From assembly GCA_023702235.1 (NCBI GenBank), contig JAMQCR010000001.1, forward strand, positions 1,364,001-1,428,000: DNA of 64,000 nucleotides, in the 5' to 3' direction. Below are positions 1-9,055 of the stretch, in pieces (position 1 is the first letter of the stretch; each line of letters opens with the position of its first letter). Both the position numbers and the translations under genes were made by a program. Under the pieces are notes generated by a model. The model had not been told where the DNA came from, did not search any database, and saw nothing but the letters and a program-made list of their open reading frames with translations. This DNA is from Neobacillus pocheonensis. Lineage in GTDB: Bacteria > Bacillota > Bacilli > Bacillales > Cytobacillaceae.

Positions 1-2
1 CT

Positions 3-587
3 GAATTCTTAAGAGCTCTAGACGTTTTTCCTTGTCCCTATCATAACTACTATTATAAAGCTGGAGACATGCTGGAAAAAGAATTGAAAAATTTTAAAGC
101 AGGCGGAACACGTGCCGAGATAGTCAAAAAATTAGAAGCGGAACTGTTCGAGTTATATAAAAATCCAAATTTAGCTGTTAAACCGCCTCAGTTAGAGAAG
201 CGCGGAGGTGCCTATTATAGTGATGCAGCAGTAAGGCTCATCCACTCCATGTATACGGATAAACAGGATATCCAGACTGTTAACACAATGAATAAGGGAG
301 CTATCGCCAGTATCCCTTTTGATTCTGCAGTAGAAGTCAGCTGTATCATCACTAAGAATGGACCTAAACCGATTGCGATGGGTGATTTACCTATACAAGT
401 GCGTGGTCTTGTGATCCAAATGAAATCATTTGAACGAGTAGCTATTGACGCTGCCATCAGCGGTGATTATGGAACGGCTTTACTTGCCATGACAATAAAC
501 CCGCTGGTTCCTAGCGACAGAATCGCGAAAGTTATTTTAGACGAAATGCTTGAGTCACACAAAAAATACCTTCCGCAGTTTCATTAA
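3..587 (+). CDS. chbF: 6-phospho-beta-glucosidase, GH4 family (5' partial)
   Basis: C-terminal part of a glycoside hydrolase family 4 enzyme, which hydrolyses phosphorylated disaccharides (6-phospho-cellobiose or phosphorylated chitobiose) in the cytoplasm after PTS uptake. The reading frame is open to the window edge, so the ATG at 69 is internal; codons before it give a YHNYYYKAG stretch typical of GH4 enzymes. The visible part holds the family's late segments (KRGGAYYSDAA, then a NKGAIASIPFDSAVEVSC segment). The NAD-binding N-terminal half lies outside the window. An EIIA gene and a ChbG-like deacetylase follow on the same strand at short spacing, which favours a chitobiose or cellobiose operon. 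The exact substrate is inferred from context; licH is the alternative name. Confidence 0.85.
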   Translation, partial: EFLRALDVFPCPYHNYYYKAGDMLEKELKNFKAGGTRAEIVKKLEAELFELYKNPNLAVKPPQLEKRGGAYYSDAAVRLIHSMYTDKQDIQTVNTMNKGAIASIPFDSAVEVSCIITKNGPKPIAMGDLPIQVRGLVIQMKSFERVAIDAAISGDYGTALLAMTINPLVPSDRIAKVILDEMLESHKKYLPQFH

Positions 588-610
588 TAAACAGAAAAGG
601 AAGAAAAAGA

Positions 611-946
611 ATGGAAAATCTAGAAGCAGTAATCTTTCAAATAATTCTCCATGGAGGAAACGCAAGGAGCGCTGCGATGGAGGCAATGCACGCTGCAAAA
701 CAGGGTGACTTTAAAGGAGCAAAAGATAAATTAAAAGAATCGGCAAACGCATTAAATGAGGCACATCGTATTCAAACATCTCTCATCCAAGGAGAGGTCA
801 GAGGAGAAAAAAACGAGATTTCCCTGTTAATGATTCATGCTCAAGACCATTTAATGAATGCGATGACAGTAAAAGAATTGGTCGCGGAAATGGTTGATTT
901 ATATCAAAGGTTTCAATTATCAGGACGTGAAACAATGGAAGAGTAA
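611..946 (+). CDS. chbA: PTS lactose/cellobiose/chitobiose-specific EIIA component
   Basis: A 111-residue all-helical EIIA protein, the usual length for the lactose/cellobiose family. It carries phosphate from HPr to EIIB during uptake of cellobiose or diacetylchitobiose. The phosphorylated histidine is most likely the one in LLMIHAQDHLMNA (about residues 75-87), a hallmark of the family. It starts 23 bases after the glycosidase stop, behind AGGAAGAAAAAGA. The EIIB and EIIC genes are not downstream, so they must lie upstream of the window or elsewhere. The next gene is a ChbG-like deacetylase, so the order glycosidase-EIIA-ChbG favours chitobiose over cellobiose as substrate (inference). Confidence 0.88.
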   Translation: MENLEAVIFQIILHGGNARSAAMEAMHAAKQGDFKGAKDKLKESANALNEAHRIQTSLIQGEVRGEKNEISLLMIHAQDHLMNAMTVKELVAEMVDLYQRFQLSGRETMEE

Positions 947-1015
947 AGTTTACACCTGCTTGGAGTTATTGTGGCCTCGGTGTATTTAGAAATTTCCATA
1001 AAAGGTGATAAAAAC

Positions 1016-1720
1016 ATGATAAAATTAATCGTAAACGCAGATGACTTTGGATTAAGCCATGGAGTAAACAATGGAATTATAGATAGTTATTTATATGGAA
1101 TTGTAAATTCAACATCGATGATGATGAATATGTCAGGGACAGAACATGCCATTCACTTGGCCATGAAATATCCAGATTACCGCGTTGGAATTCACCTTGT
1201 ACTTACATGCGGAAGGCCGTTATTAGAAGACGTGACTACGTTGGTAGATGACAACGGTCATTTTAAATCCTTGTCTAATTTAATGACAAAAAATATTTCA
1301 TTAGATGAACTAGAAAGAGAATGGACCGCTCAAATCGAACTATTTATTTCCTCAGGACTTAACCCAACTCATATCGACAGTCATCACCATGTCCACACAT
1401 TAAAAGAACTGTCTCCAGTAGTTAAAAGATTATCTGAAAAATTCGGACTGCCGGTAAGACGGAATGGAAGTATTGGCATTGACGGTGTAGAATCATTCGC
1501 CGACATATCACTATTTGATTTCTACGGAGAAGGTGTAACACCAAATTATTTTACAACCCTCCATACCCGCATAGAGGATGGTTTGACCGTCGAAATTATG
1601 TGTCATCCAGCCTATTTAGATAATATCCTTTTAAACGGTTCTTCATATACTTATAAGCGATTAGATGAGCTTGAAATTCTGACATCGGTAAATTTACCTA
1701 AAAATATCTACTTGTTGTAA
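1016..1720 (+). CDS. chbG: Chitooligosaccharide deacetylase ChbG (YdjC family)
   Basis: A YdjC-family carbohydrate deacetylase of 234 residues. In E. coli ChbG removes one acetyl group from chitobiose-6-phosphate so that the GH4 enzyme can cleave it. The metal-site motifs are visible: NADDFGLSHG near the N-terminus, GIHLVLTCGRPL, and DSHHHVHT around residue 122. I chose the ATG at 1016 because AAAGGTGA lies 7 bases upstream and the protein then begins MIKLIVNADDFG; a GTG at 971 would add 15 residues unlike the family. It ends abruptly (NLPKNIYLL), which is within normal length variation. It probably belongs to the same transcription unit as the two genes before it. Confidence 0.85.
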   Translation: MIKLIVNADDFGLSHGVNNGIIDSYLYGIVNSTSMMMNMSGTEHAIHLAMKYPDYRVGIHLVLTCGRPLLEDVTTLVDDNGHFKSLSNLMTKNISLDELEREWTAQIELFISSGLNPTHIDSHHHVHTLKELSPVVKRLSEKFGLPVRRNGSIGIDGVESFADISLFDFYGEGVTPNYFTTLHTRIEDGLTVEIMCHPAYLDNILLNGSSYTYKRLDELEILTSVNLPKNIYLL

Positions 1721-1848
1721 ATCGGTAAAGCAAAAGGACTTTTGTTAATGATAGAAAATAACTTGAAGAAGGAAAAAAACAGGAAGGACTTTATTAGAGG
1801 TCATTACAGTTAAAAATTTTAAAATTATCGAAATTTATCTCGGTTAAA

Positions 1849-2201
1849 AAGCAACTTGGACAACTGCAAGCTCTTCGCTTATATACATTGTGTGCTTCAG
1901 CGATGTCACCGGTTTCGATGTCAATTGTCGGTGCGTATATGACAATATTTGAACCAAAATATGTCGTTACAACACTTGTGATTAACTTATTCGGTGGATT
2001 TATTATTTCATCCATTATTAATCCATATACTGTTGCTGCAAGCGAAGATATCCTCATAATCCAAGAAGAAGAAAAACAAAGCTTTTTTGAAATGTTAGGG
2101 GAATATATTGTTGTGGATTAAAAGTATTCATTATTGTCGGAGCAATGTTAATTGGATTTGTTACGTTAATGGCTTGTATCGATAACGTATTTTTCGCTTA
2201 A
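1849..2201 (+). pseudogene. NupC-type nucleoside transporter, C-terminal remnant
   Basis: Remnant of a concentrative nucleoside transporter. The segment [20 protein letters not shown], followed by [18 protein letters not shown] and a [16 protein letters not shown] stretch, matches the late transmembrane region of NupC proteins. Translation stops at 2121, but one frame over the family sequence continues (KVFIIVGAMLIGFVTLMA) to a stop at 2201, so there is a single-base shift near 2118. The first 250 or so residues are absent; nothing upstream to the chbG gene matches them. This is a deletion-truncated and frameshifted pseudogene. A nucleoside transporter near a sugar operon has no obvious functional link. 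Confidence 0.7.
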
Positions 2202-2299
2202 CCTGGATCTGTGTAATATGGAAAATGGCTATAATGCTTCTGTTAATGCTGATTCAAATACGTGGTTCCTTTTTTTGTTTTAGTTCAACAGTGAAAGCC

Positions 2300-2480
2300 A
2301 TTTTCATTTCAGGACGTACTGAGCTTAAATCGATTTTTCACGGTTTTTAACCCATTTCATTAATACATGGATAACTTCTTAAAGTCTTTTCCTACTGGTG
2401 TTAATTCATATTCTACTTTTTTAGGAGAAGTGGAAATAATTTTTTGATAATTAACCCTTCATTTTCCAAATCACGCAATC
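2300..2480 (-). pseudogene. HxlR-family transcriptional regulator remnant
   Basis: On the minus strand this stretch encodes pieces of an HxlR-type winged-helix regulator: RLRDLENEGLI, then in another frame VEYELTPVGKDFKKL, then WVKNR-like residues after stop codons. These match the wing and C-terminal helix of YodB/HypR-like proteins that sense electrophiles or disulfide stress. At least one frameshift and two stops break it and the N-terminal helix-turn-helix is missing. It directly abuts a nitroreductase remnant, and YodB-type regulators usually control a neighbouring nitroreductase, so the two probably formed one divergent unit before deletion. Confidence 0.5.
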
Positions 2481-2906
2481 GCAAACAATCAAGAGCAAGT
2501 AGAAACAGCATCTGCAGTCATTGCCTTATTAGGCGATAAAGAAATGTATAAAAGCGTAGAAAAAGTATACAGGAGCGCATTTGAAGCTGGTTTTATGGAT
2601 GAAACGAATATGAACCGATTAATCGAAGATACCAACAATACGTACCCTCATACTTCAGATGAAGTGCGAAAAAATATTGCTTCCTTTGATGCAGGCCTCA
2701 TATCCATGCAGTTGATGTTGATTGCGAAAGATAGAGGATATAATACTGTACCAATGGGTGGTTTTAACAAAGAGCAATTTGTCCAAAAGTTTAACATTTC
2801 TGATCGTTATTTCCCGATTGTTTTGATTCCAATTGGAAAGGTTGCTGTACCTGCTTTCAATAGCGCACGTTTACCATTAGAGGATGTTTTGATTGATTAT
2901 ATTTGA
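2478..2906 (+). pseudogene. Nitroreductase family protein, N-terminally truncated
   Basis: C-terminal two thirds of an FMN-dependent nitroreductase of the YodC/YdgI type. The frame is open from about 2478 (ANNQEQVETASAVIALLGD) and continues through a family-typical segment ending in a PLEDVLIDYI tail. The first 60 or so residues, which hold part of the FMN site, are missing, and the upstream sequence belongs to a minus-strand HxlR regulator remnant. A deletion probably removed the intergenic region, promoter and N-terminus together. An internal ATG at 2544 could only give a 120-residue product. A strong terminator follows at 2914. Confidence 0.7.
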
Positions 2907-2913
2907 AAAATGA

Positions 2914-2957
2914 AAAGGATAGATACAGGAGAATTCCACAGTATCTATCCTTTTTTT
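2914..2957 (+). terminator. Rho-independent terminator
   Basis: Stem AAGGATAGATAC / GTATCTATCC, 14-base loop, followed by seven T. It ends the nitroreductase remnant. Confidence 0.85.
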
Positions 2958-3130
2958 ATTACAATATGAATTTTTTTACATAATCGTTTTACCATGGGGG
3001 TGTAAACATGCATGGTCCAGCATGTCATTATCATTTTTTGGAGAGAGAGAATGAGGTAAAATAAGGATTGTAGTTGTAAAAGAATAAATATAGTGAAGTT
3101 TAACACCAACAAATAAAGGGGAATGTAATC

Positions 3131-4188
3131 ATGGAAAAATATGAGATTGCCGTTTTACCCGGAGATGGTATCGGGAAAGAAGTGGTACCGGTTTCGTTAA
3201 ATGTGTTAACTACTGTTGCAGAACTGCATGGTGGACTTGAATTTGAATGGAAGGAATTTCCTTGGAGTTGCGACTACTATTTGGAACATAGAAAAATGAT
3301 GCCGGATAACGGGATGGAAATATTAAAAAATTTCAATTCCATTTTTTTAGGTGCGATTGGTAACCCAGCACTTGTCCCTGACCATATTTCATTATGGGAC
3401 TTTTGATAAAAATTAGAAGAGAATTTGAGCAATCCATTAATATACGTCCGGCCAAATTTTTTAAAGGACTTCAGTCACCGCTTGTGAATCCTAAAGACTT
3501 TGACTTTATTGTGGTGAGAGAAAATAGTGAAGGTGAGTATAGTGAAGTGGGTGGCAGGATCCATCGAGGAGAAGATGAGGTTGCGATTCAAAATGCGGTA
3601 TTCACAAGGAAGGGAACAGAGCGGCATGAGATACGCTTTTGAGTTAGCAAAGAAAAGAAGAGGCATGTTACATCAGCAACAAAGTCAAATGGGATCATCC
3701 ATTCAATGCCATTTTGGGATGAAGTTTTTAAAGGTGTGAGAACGGAATTTCCCGAGATTCAAACAGCTTCCTATCATATTGATGCCTTAGCTGCCTTCTT
3801 TGTCTCACGACCACAAATCTTTGATGTCATCGTGGCAAGCAATCTATTTGGAGATATTTTAACTGATATTGGCGGAGCGATAATGGGAAGCATCGGGATT
3901 GCTCCAGCAGCTAATATTAACTTAAATGGAAAGTATCCTTCAATGTTTGAACCTGTTCATGGATCAGCTCCAGATATTTTTGGCAAAGGGATTGCGAATC
4001 CGATTGGACAAATTTGGACTGCTAAAATGATGCTTGACCACTTTGGAGAGATTGAACTGGGGCAAAAGCTACTTGATGTTTTAGAGGATGTTACGAATGA
4101 TGGGATTAAAACAGTGGATATTGGAGGGAAAGCTTCGACAATAGAGGTAGGGGAGGAAATCTGTAAGAGATTGAAAAAGATTAGGTGA
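3131..4188 (+). pseudogene. Tartrate/D-malate dehydrogenase family protein (YcsA-like), frameshifted
   Basis: An isocitrate/isopropylmalate dehydrogenase-fold enzyme closest to the tartrate dehydrogenase/D-malate dehydrogenase (decarboxylating) group, NAD- and metal-dependent. Family pieces appear in order but in alternating frames: AVLPGDGIGKEVVP (3140s), IRREFEQSINIRPAKFF (3410s), VVRENSEGEYSEVGGR (3510s), then ASNLFGDILTDIGGAIMGS and EPVHGSAPDIFGKGIANP (3830-4000). Frame changes occur near 3395, 3627 and 3665; with these corrected the product would be about 350 residues, normal for the family, and no segment appears deleted. AAAGGGGAATG lies before the ATG. Either a young pseudogene or a gene with assembly errors; the catalytic Asp and Arg positions are otherwise kept. 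Confidence 0.8.
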
Positions 4189-4218
4189 TGACACCACGGA
4201 TTGACTTCATAAATGCAA

Positions 4219-4366
4219 ACAATAGAATCAAACAAAATTTAGAAATTCAAAAAATACCTACTTATGAGCAAATGTGGACATTGGAATCTATAATAGGCAA
4301 TATATATTCGACTTCCTATGGTGCTATATGATTTCTGAGAGATAACTTAAAGTCTTTTGAAAATTA
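4219..4366 (+). pseudogene. Possible SAM-dependent methyltransferase C-terminal remnant
   Basis: The 467-base stretch between the dehydrogenase and the next gene holds one short run of protein-like sequence: YEQMWTLESIIGNIYSTSYG, an in-frame TGA, then FLRDNLKSFEN. This resembles the C-terminal helix region (WTxExxIGYLYSTSF) of UbiE-like class I methyltransferases. It has no start, no SAM-binding motif and an internal stop. I regard it as a likely but weakly supported remnant. I see nothing else in 4189-4655. Confidence 0.3.
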
Positions 4367-4655
4367 GAAAAACGTACGTAATTAAATGGATTTATAATTT
4401 TTGACGATTGTTATATCGATTGGATTTAATGGCATTCTATTTTGGAAGGCTATGAGAAATCGCAATGAATGTTGTGATTTTTGAAGGCACTTTAAAAAGA
4501 GTGTCTTTTTATAATTAAAATTTTAAGGGAAAAAGGCATTTGTCTTGTTTGCCCATAACCTGTTAAAATTAAAACATACATTACTAGTGAACCACATAAT
4601 GGAAACCCGATGGATTGCCGATGGAGAAAAATGAAGGTGATTGGGGTGAAGAACG

Positions 4656-4829
4656 ATGAAAAAGCGATCAAGGTTGCGTAGGCGGATTCGGGAATGGCTA
4701 AACAATAGGAAAAAACGGAAAGAAGAGAACCCGCTCCCGAGTTTTACAAACCGTTGGATGAATCGTAACCAGGAACAATTAGAAAAACCAAAAGAATTTT
4801 ACCAAAATGAAAAACCAACCGAGGAATAA
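4656..4829 (+). CDS. Small basic hypothetical protein
   Basis: A 57-residue, strongly basic protein starting MKKRSRLRRRIREW, with an acidic, glutamine-rich end. I do not recognise a family. The ATG is preceded by GGGGTGAAG at 7 bases and the gene is followed at once by a good terminator, so this is a plausible monocistronic unit. The Arg/Lys-rich start suggests nucleic-acid binding or a cytoplasmic face of the envelope, but nothing in the sequence proves this. Confidence 0.45.
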   Translation: MKKRSRLRRRIREWLNNRKKRKEENPLPSFTNRWMNRNQEQLEKPKEFYQNEKPTEE

Positions 4830-4837
4830 TGACGGGT

Positions 4838-4876
4838 GCGATGCTTCCATAACGAAGGATCGCTTTTTTCTTTTTT
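4838..4876 (+). terminator. Rho-independent terminator
   Basis: Imperfect stem GCGATGCTTC / GAAGGATCGC with a short loop, then TTTTTTCTTTTTT. It lies 8 bases after the small basic gene. Confidence 0.75.
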
Positions 4877-5034
4877 CAAGTAACGAAGCAGGTTAAACAG
4901 TGAAAAAACCATATTTGGAATTGTATATATTGAATTGGTGCTATTTTATGAGGGATGTCTCAATGATAAGTAGGTCAATTTGTAAAATCTTATCCAGCTA
5001 TCTGGGTGCATTTCCTTAATTAGAAACAGTATTT

Positions 5035-5078
5035 AAAGAACGCACTTATCAGAATCTAACATGTGCGTTCTTTTTGAA
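5035..5078. terminator. Terminator-like hairpin
   Basis: Perfect stem AAGAACGCAC / GTGCGTTCTT around a 17-base loop, followed by TTT. It stands between the gene ending at 4829 and the minus-strand gene at 5121 and could serve the latter. Confidence 0.55.
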
Positions 5079-5120
5079 TTGTATTATTATCTCTTAAAGG
5101 AAGGGATAAACAAATTTTAC

Positions 5121-5339
5121 TTACCTTTTTTTCTTTTTTGAATTATCTACAATCAGTTTATTTTTATTAACGATTTCCACAAAAAGTTGCACATGGATAT
5201 TTTTCTCATCAATACTTATAACACTTGAAACTTTTCCTTTACGACCTTTAATTGTTAAATCTTCACCTACAGATGGAACACGTTTAAGCAGCTGAATTAA
5301 TAAAAGTTTTTTGTTTTCGAAAAAATGAACAACAAACAT
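5121..5339 (-). CDS. Small conserved hypothetical protein
   Basis: A 72-residue protein with a beta-rich middle (VPSVGEDLTIKGRKGKVSSV) and a very basic tail ending KKKKR. I chose the ATG at 5339 because GGTGAG lies 6 bases upstream and the product starts MFVVHFFENKK; an upstream start at 5375 lacks a binding site. The G-x-G-K-V pattern resembles small KOW-like or OB-like folds in Bacillus hypothetical proteins, but I cannot assign a function. It stands alone, flanked by hairpins on both sides. Confidence 0.5.
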   Translation of the reverse strand: MFVVHFFENKKLLLIQLLKRVPSVGEDLTIKGRKGKVSSVISIDEKNIHVQLFVEIVNKNKLIVDNSKKKKR

Positions 5340-5500
5340 TTTGGTCTCACCTATTTCATATAGTATGTGTAACATAAAAAGTAATCATATTGAACCCTTC
5401 ATATAAAATATATGATTATAGCTAGATTTAGACCAAATTCCTACTATAAAACTTTGAAAAATGAACCAACGGTAAAAGTGTTCCATTTATGAAGTAAAAC

Positions 5501-5531
5501 AAAAAGCTTATCTATGAAAGATAAGCTTTTT
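5501..5531. terminator. Bidirectional terminator
   Basis: Near-perfect stem AAAAAGCTTATCT / AGATAAGCTTTTT with a 5-base loop and T or A tracts on both sides. Confidence 0.75.
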
Positions 5532-5635
5532 GACCAGGCACCATAAAAAGACATTTTCCGTAATCTGTCCACAGTGGGTGTACAGTTGGGATTTGATTTT
5601 TTTAGTGTCCATTATTGTTTATAAGTTAAGTCCCT

Positions 5636-5842
5636 TCAATCAAGGGGATTTTCTTCTTCATTTGCATTCTCTGTTAGATTGTTTACAGCGTTTGCTGTTG
5701 CGTCGACAGCACTCATAGCAGCGTTTTCGGTTGCTTCTAAAGCACTATGAACTCCATGAAATGCAGCTCCAGCGGTATCTTTAACGTTTTCTGAAAAGCT
5801 TTGGTCATTTCGTCGGTTGTTATTATTCGTTTGATTTGACAA
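5636..5842 (-). CDS. Small Ala/Asn-rich hypothetical protein
   Basis: A 68-residue, low-complexity protein rich in Asn, Ala and Glu. The middle (VKDTAGAAFHGVHSALEATE) has a heptad-like amphipathic pattern as in LEA-like or YtxH-like stress proteins. AGGAGG lies 8 bases before a TTG at 5842, the start I prefer; a GTG at 5851 overlaps that binding site and would be a poor start. It faces away from the gene at 4656. A role in stress or spore protection is only a guess from composition. Confidence 0.55.
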   Translation of the reverse strand: MSNQTNNNNRRNDQSFSENVKDTAGAAFHGVHSALEATENAAMSAVDATANAVNNLTENANEEENPLD

Positions 5843-5934
5843 TTTTTTCACCTCCTAAACAGAAATAGGATATGTAACGTATGAAGAATTATTCAGGTGG
5901 GTTATACGAAAAAATTACGGGACTCCTCATTCAA

Positions 5935-5985
5935 AAAAAAATCCCAACCTCTCTGTAAAAAACACGAGAGTGGTTGGGATTTTTA
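5935..5985. terminator. Bidirectional terminator
   Basis: Stem AAAAATCCCAACC / GGTTGGGATTTTT with a loop that itself pairs (CTCT/AGAG). It serves the pentapeptide-repeat remnant on the minus strand. Confidence 0.8.
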
Positions 5986-5989
5986 AAAG

Positions 5990-6255
5990 TTATTTTATTT
6001 GTTTTTTATGCTCAATGATAGACCAGTGTGTTGGACGAGTAAGCAACGGCGGCAATTTTGTGTAGGCATCGCCCTTCGCTACATTAATCTGAGCCTGAGT
6101 GAGAAAGATACTTCCAGTGAGATCGACTCCACTAATGTCAGCTCCTCTAAGATTGGCACCAGACAATATGAGCACTTCCTTTGTTTCTGTATTACTTTCA
6201 TAGTCTAATTTACCAATAAGAATATATACCCCTTTATACCAGTTACAGAAGTCTC
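5990..6255 (-). pseudogene. Pentapeptide-repeat protein, C-terminal remnant
   Basis: The minus-strand frame is open from about 6255 and contains the A(N/D)LxG signature (SGANLRGADISGVDLTGSIF) followed by an ending typical of Bacillus pentapeptide-repeat proteins (LTQAQINVAKGDAYTKLP). Such proteins form a right-handed beta-helix. Only two or three repeat units remain of what is normally a protein of about 280 residues, and upstream of 6255 there is a stop and no homologous sequence. There is no convincing start, so it is a 5'-truncated pseudogene. Confidence 0.6.
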
Positions 6256-6288
6256 TGGTTTTTTAATCAAATGGTGCATGGTTTCCAG

Positions 6289-7116
6289 TTAATTAACGGA
6301 GATTTCCTCTTGGGTGTTGATTAATTGTAAGAGATGACGAACAGCATAGGCAAATCCATCTTCATCATTTGTTTTTGTGATAATATTAGCTTTATGTTGA
6401 ATATGGATTGGAGCATTTCCCATCGCGACTGATGTGGTGGCTACTTCAAATTGGGCGAGGTCGTTACCGCCATCACCAAAAGCAATAATTTCATCAAAAG
6501 ATAGGTTCATCATTTGCTGGTAACGTAACAAAGCCTTTCCTTTATGTGCTTCGTTTGACGTAATTTCCACATTATTTGGAAAGGACGAAGCCATCGTAAT
6601 CGGAAGTTTACCAGCTAACGCCGTTTTTACTTCTTCTACTTTTTCTAACTGATCATGGTGTACCAAAGCAATAAGTTTATAGATTTTTAGATTGTCTTTT
6701 TCAAGAATTTCGTCATAATAAAATTCTTGAAAAAGAACATCGAGTTCTTGTTTACTTTTTACATGTAAGGGAGGCAAGGTAGAAGGAAAGCCGCCATAAT
6801 TGGTGTATACCAGAATTCCTACACCTAATCCCTTTAAAATTGAGAATATTTCTTTATAGGTTGAAATTGATAAAGTCGCTTCATACAGCAATTCCCTTGT
6901 TTTTGAGTATAAAACAGAACCATTGATACAAAAAATAGGAACCTCCATATTTTGCACTGCTTTTAATTTAATAACATCTGCATAAGCTCGACCGGTGTTC
7001 AAAATAAGGCAGTGGGCTAATTTCTGCAGTTCGTCTAAGGCTTTTACATTCTCTTCGGAAATTTCATGCTGAGAATTTAATAAGGTACCATCTAAATCAA
7101 TTGAAATACATTTCAT
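6289..7116 (-). CDS. HAD-superfamily hydrolase, Cof type
   Basis: A 275-residue member of the Cof-type (IIB) HAD phosphatases. Motif I is ISIDLDGTLLN at residues 4-14 (nucleophile Asp and the DxD acid), motif II the T in LILNTGRAY, motif III a Lys in NEAHKGKALL, and motif IV GDGGNDLAQF. These enzymes dephosphorylate sugar phosphates, FMN or pyridoxal phosphate; the substrate cannot be read from sequence. I prefer the ATG at 7116; a TTG at 7128 sits directly against the AAAAGGAA binding site and is too close. Monocistronic and intact. Confidence 0.88.
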   Translation of the reverse strand: MKCISIDLDGTLLNSQHEISEENVKALDELQKLAHCLILNTGRAYADVIKLKAVQNMEVPIFCINGSVLYSKTRELLYEATLSISTYKEIFSILKGLGVGILVYTNYGGFPSTLPPLHVKSKQELDVLFQEFYYDEILEKDNLKIYKLIALVHHDQLEKVEEVKTALAGKLPITMASSFPNNVEITSNEAHKGKALLRYQQMMNLSFDEIIAFGDGGNDLAQFEVATTSVAMGNAPIHIQHKANIITKTNDEDGFAYAVRHLLQLINTQEEISVN

Positions 7117-7301
7117 TGTATGTCTCAATTCCTTTTCATTTAATCTTAAAAACTACTATATCAGATTTATACGCTAAGAGTGTTTTTTTAATAAAATTGC
7201 TATATGGCTATCTGTGAAAGATAAAGGATAAAAGTGAATAAACAATCCTATAAAGTTAACGCTATATACATAATAAAAGATGTTAAAAGGAGATTTCCAT
7301 T

Positions 7302-7529
7302 GTGAAGCCGTATGAAATTAATAACATGATTATCGATGATGATTTTGCAAGTGAGGAATATGTGACAGCTGATTTCACCCACAATAATAAAGAGTATAGC
7401 ATTACTTTTAAAAAAGCAGACCTCGAAATAATTAATACCTGGGTTTTTGAGGATGGTACCTCTATTCCTGCAAATTTATCAGATGAAATGGTTGAATCAA
7501 TAAGAGCGGATGTCAAAAAGAGAATCTAG
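7302..7529 (+). CDS. Small acidic hypothetical protein
   Basis: A 75-residue acidic protein starting at a GTG with AAAAGGAGA 8 bases upstream. It begins MKPYEINNMIIDDDFASEEY and ends VESIRADVKKRI. I do not recognise a family. It is followed after 160 bases by a DUF2187-type gene on the same strand. Confidence 0.6.
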   Translation: MKPYEINNMIIDDDFASEEYVTADFTHNNKEYSITFKKADLEIINTWVFEDGTSIPANLSDEMVESIRADVKKRI

Positions 7530-7689
7530 TGACGTCTTAGGGAGTGCATTTCACAAATGGAGGATGAAACAAAGTAAGTAAATTCTCATTGCTGGTACAG
7601 ATATATTCATGAATGAGGAATAGGAAAGTAAACTGAAGTTGAGGTTTAAAGTATCGATTTTTGGATAATATAAAGGCGAGGTGAATGGG

Positions 7690-7875
7690 ATGGCCACGGT
7701 AAAAATTGGCGACATTATTTCCTTTAAACGTGAGGGAAAAACACTTGAGGGTGCCGTATCCGGCATTAGGGAAAACTCTGTTATGGTCCAATACGGTTAT
7801 TCAAAAGATAAAGATGAACCACTTACAACCATTGTAAATCATAAAAATTACAAAATTAAAAGTTCGAACACTTGA
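7690..7875 (+). CDS. YkvS-like DUF2187 protein
   Basis: A 61-residue protein of the YkvS/DUF2187 group of small KOW-like beta-barrel proteins conserved in bacilli. The family pattern is visible: KIGDIISFKREG at the start, the G-x-V-x-x-I-x-E-N-S-V-x-V core, and the ending TIVNHKNYKIK, nearly identical to YkvS proteins. I chose the ATG at 7690 with AGGCGAGGTGA upstream; the GTG at 7681 would add three residues. Function is unknown. Confidence 0.75.
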   Translation: MATVKIGDIISFKREGKTLEGAVSGIRENSVMVQYGYSKDKDEPLTTIVNHKNYKIKSSNT

Positions 7876-7916
7876 TGTAACAATGGTTCCTGTAAAACAC
7901 TTACATTTATGACAAG

Positions 7917-7940
7917 AAACGTCCTTCGGGGCGTTTTTTT
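7917..7940 (+). terminator. Rho-independent terminator
   Basis: Tight hairpin AACGTCC-TTCG-GGGCGTT with a stable tetraloop, followed by eight T. Confidence 0.85.
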
Positions 7941-8107
7941 TCTTTAAATAAAGATATGCTCCTACAAGTGGTTCTAACTTGAAAGAATAAATCTTTTTTT
8001 CTTAAGGGAATGTTAAGCCATTCACATGATAATAGGCTTATCAAATTAAAAAAACCCCTGGTTGTAGAATCCGGAACTATACCATGGAACAAAGGAGTAA
8101 TGAAAAA

Positions 8108-9055
8108 ATGAAAAAATGGATCATAGTTATTATAGGTGTTTTAGTTATCGGAATGGGAGGATATGCATTGTTTGGGTCAAAAACGAGCGCTCAGCAAGTC
8201 GCAACGCAGGATCGAACAGCAACCGTTCAAAAAGGAATATTAACGGTCAAAGTCAGTGGTTCAGGGACCGTTCAACCAGTTACAAGCGAAGATTTAAAAT
8301 CAACGATTGATAATAATTCAATTAGTGCAGTAAATGTAACGGCCGGTCAGGCAGTAAGCAAAAGGGCTGAGTTGGTCACTTTTACAGATGGAAGCACGCC
8401 GATTACCGCACCTACAGATGGTGTTGTGACATCTGTTGCAGTAGTTGCCGGCGAGCGGGTAACAAATGGTGAAGTTGTCGCACATCTTACCAATTATAAT
8501 GATTTGCAAACTGTCGTTTCCATCGATGAGCTAGACATTGCTAAGGTTCAAGTGGGTCAGGCTGTCAGTATTTCTGCAAGCTCATTCCCTGATCAAACCT
8601 TTACGGGGAGTGTAACTGCGATTTCCAATGAAGGAACCTCAACTAATGGAGTCTCGACTTTTAATGTTACTGTCCATTTAGATAAGCCAACAGGCTTAAA
8701 GGTAGGGATGAGTACAGAAGCAAGTATTGTCACGGAAAACAAAGCAAATGCTCTTTATGTTCCGATTGAGGCTGTTCATGAATCCAACAATCAGAAATAT
8801 GTGTTAGTTACAACTGCAAGTGCCGATAATCAAACAAGCACTACGCAAAAACAAAATGTTCAAACAGGACTAGCGAATGAAGATAATGTAGAAATCACCC
8901 AAGGATTGACCCAAGGTGAGACGGTTCAATTACCGAAGCTTGCTACAGGAACCACTTCCACGTCTACTTCCAATAAATCAACTAGTTTAATGCAAGGCGG
9001 ATTTGGCGGTATGAGTGGATATAGTGGCGGTAATAGTAGAAGGAGTGGAAATTAA
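8108..9055 (+). CDS. HlyD/MacA-type periplasmic adaptor of an ABC efflux system
   Basis: A 315-residue membrane-fusion protein like MacA or YknX. An N-terminal membrane anchor ([19 protein letters not shown]) is followed by a biotinyl-lipoyl-like hairpin ([10 protein letters not shown], then [14 protein letters not shown]), the barrel domain ([15 protein letters not shown]) and a Ser/Gly-rich tail. In Gram-positives these proteins help MacB-like transporters expel peptides or antimicrobials. I chose the ATG at 8108, 10 bases after GGAG; the ATG at 8084 is possible. The stop overlaps the next start (TAATG), so it is translationally coupled to the ATPase. The gene is intact while both partners are frameshifted. 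Its paralogue survives only as a ruin at 19.1 kb. Confidence 0.85.
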   Translation: MKKWIIVIIGVLVIGMGGYALFGSKTSAQQVATQDRTATVQKGILTVKVSGSGTVQPVTSEDLKSTIDNNSISAVNVTAGQAVSKRAELVTFTDGSTPITAPTDGVVTSVAVVAGERVTNGEVVAHLTNYNDLQTVVSIDELDIAKVQVGQAVSISASSFPDQTFTGSVTAISNEGTSTNGVSTFNVTVHLDKPTGLKVGMSTEASIVTENKANALYVPIEAVHESNNQKYVLVTTASADNQTSTTQKQNVQTGLANEDNVEITQGLTQGETVQLPKLATGTTSTSTSNKSTSLMQGGFGGMSGYSGGNSRRSGN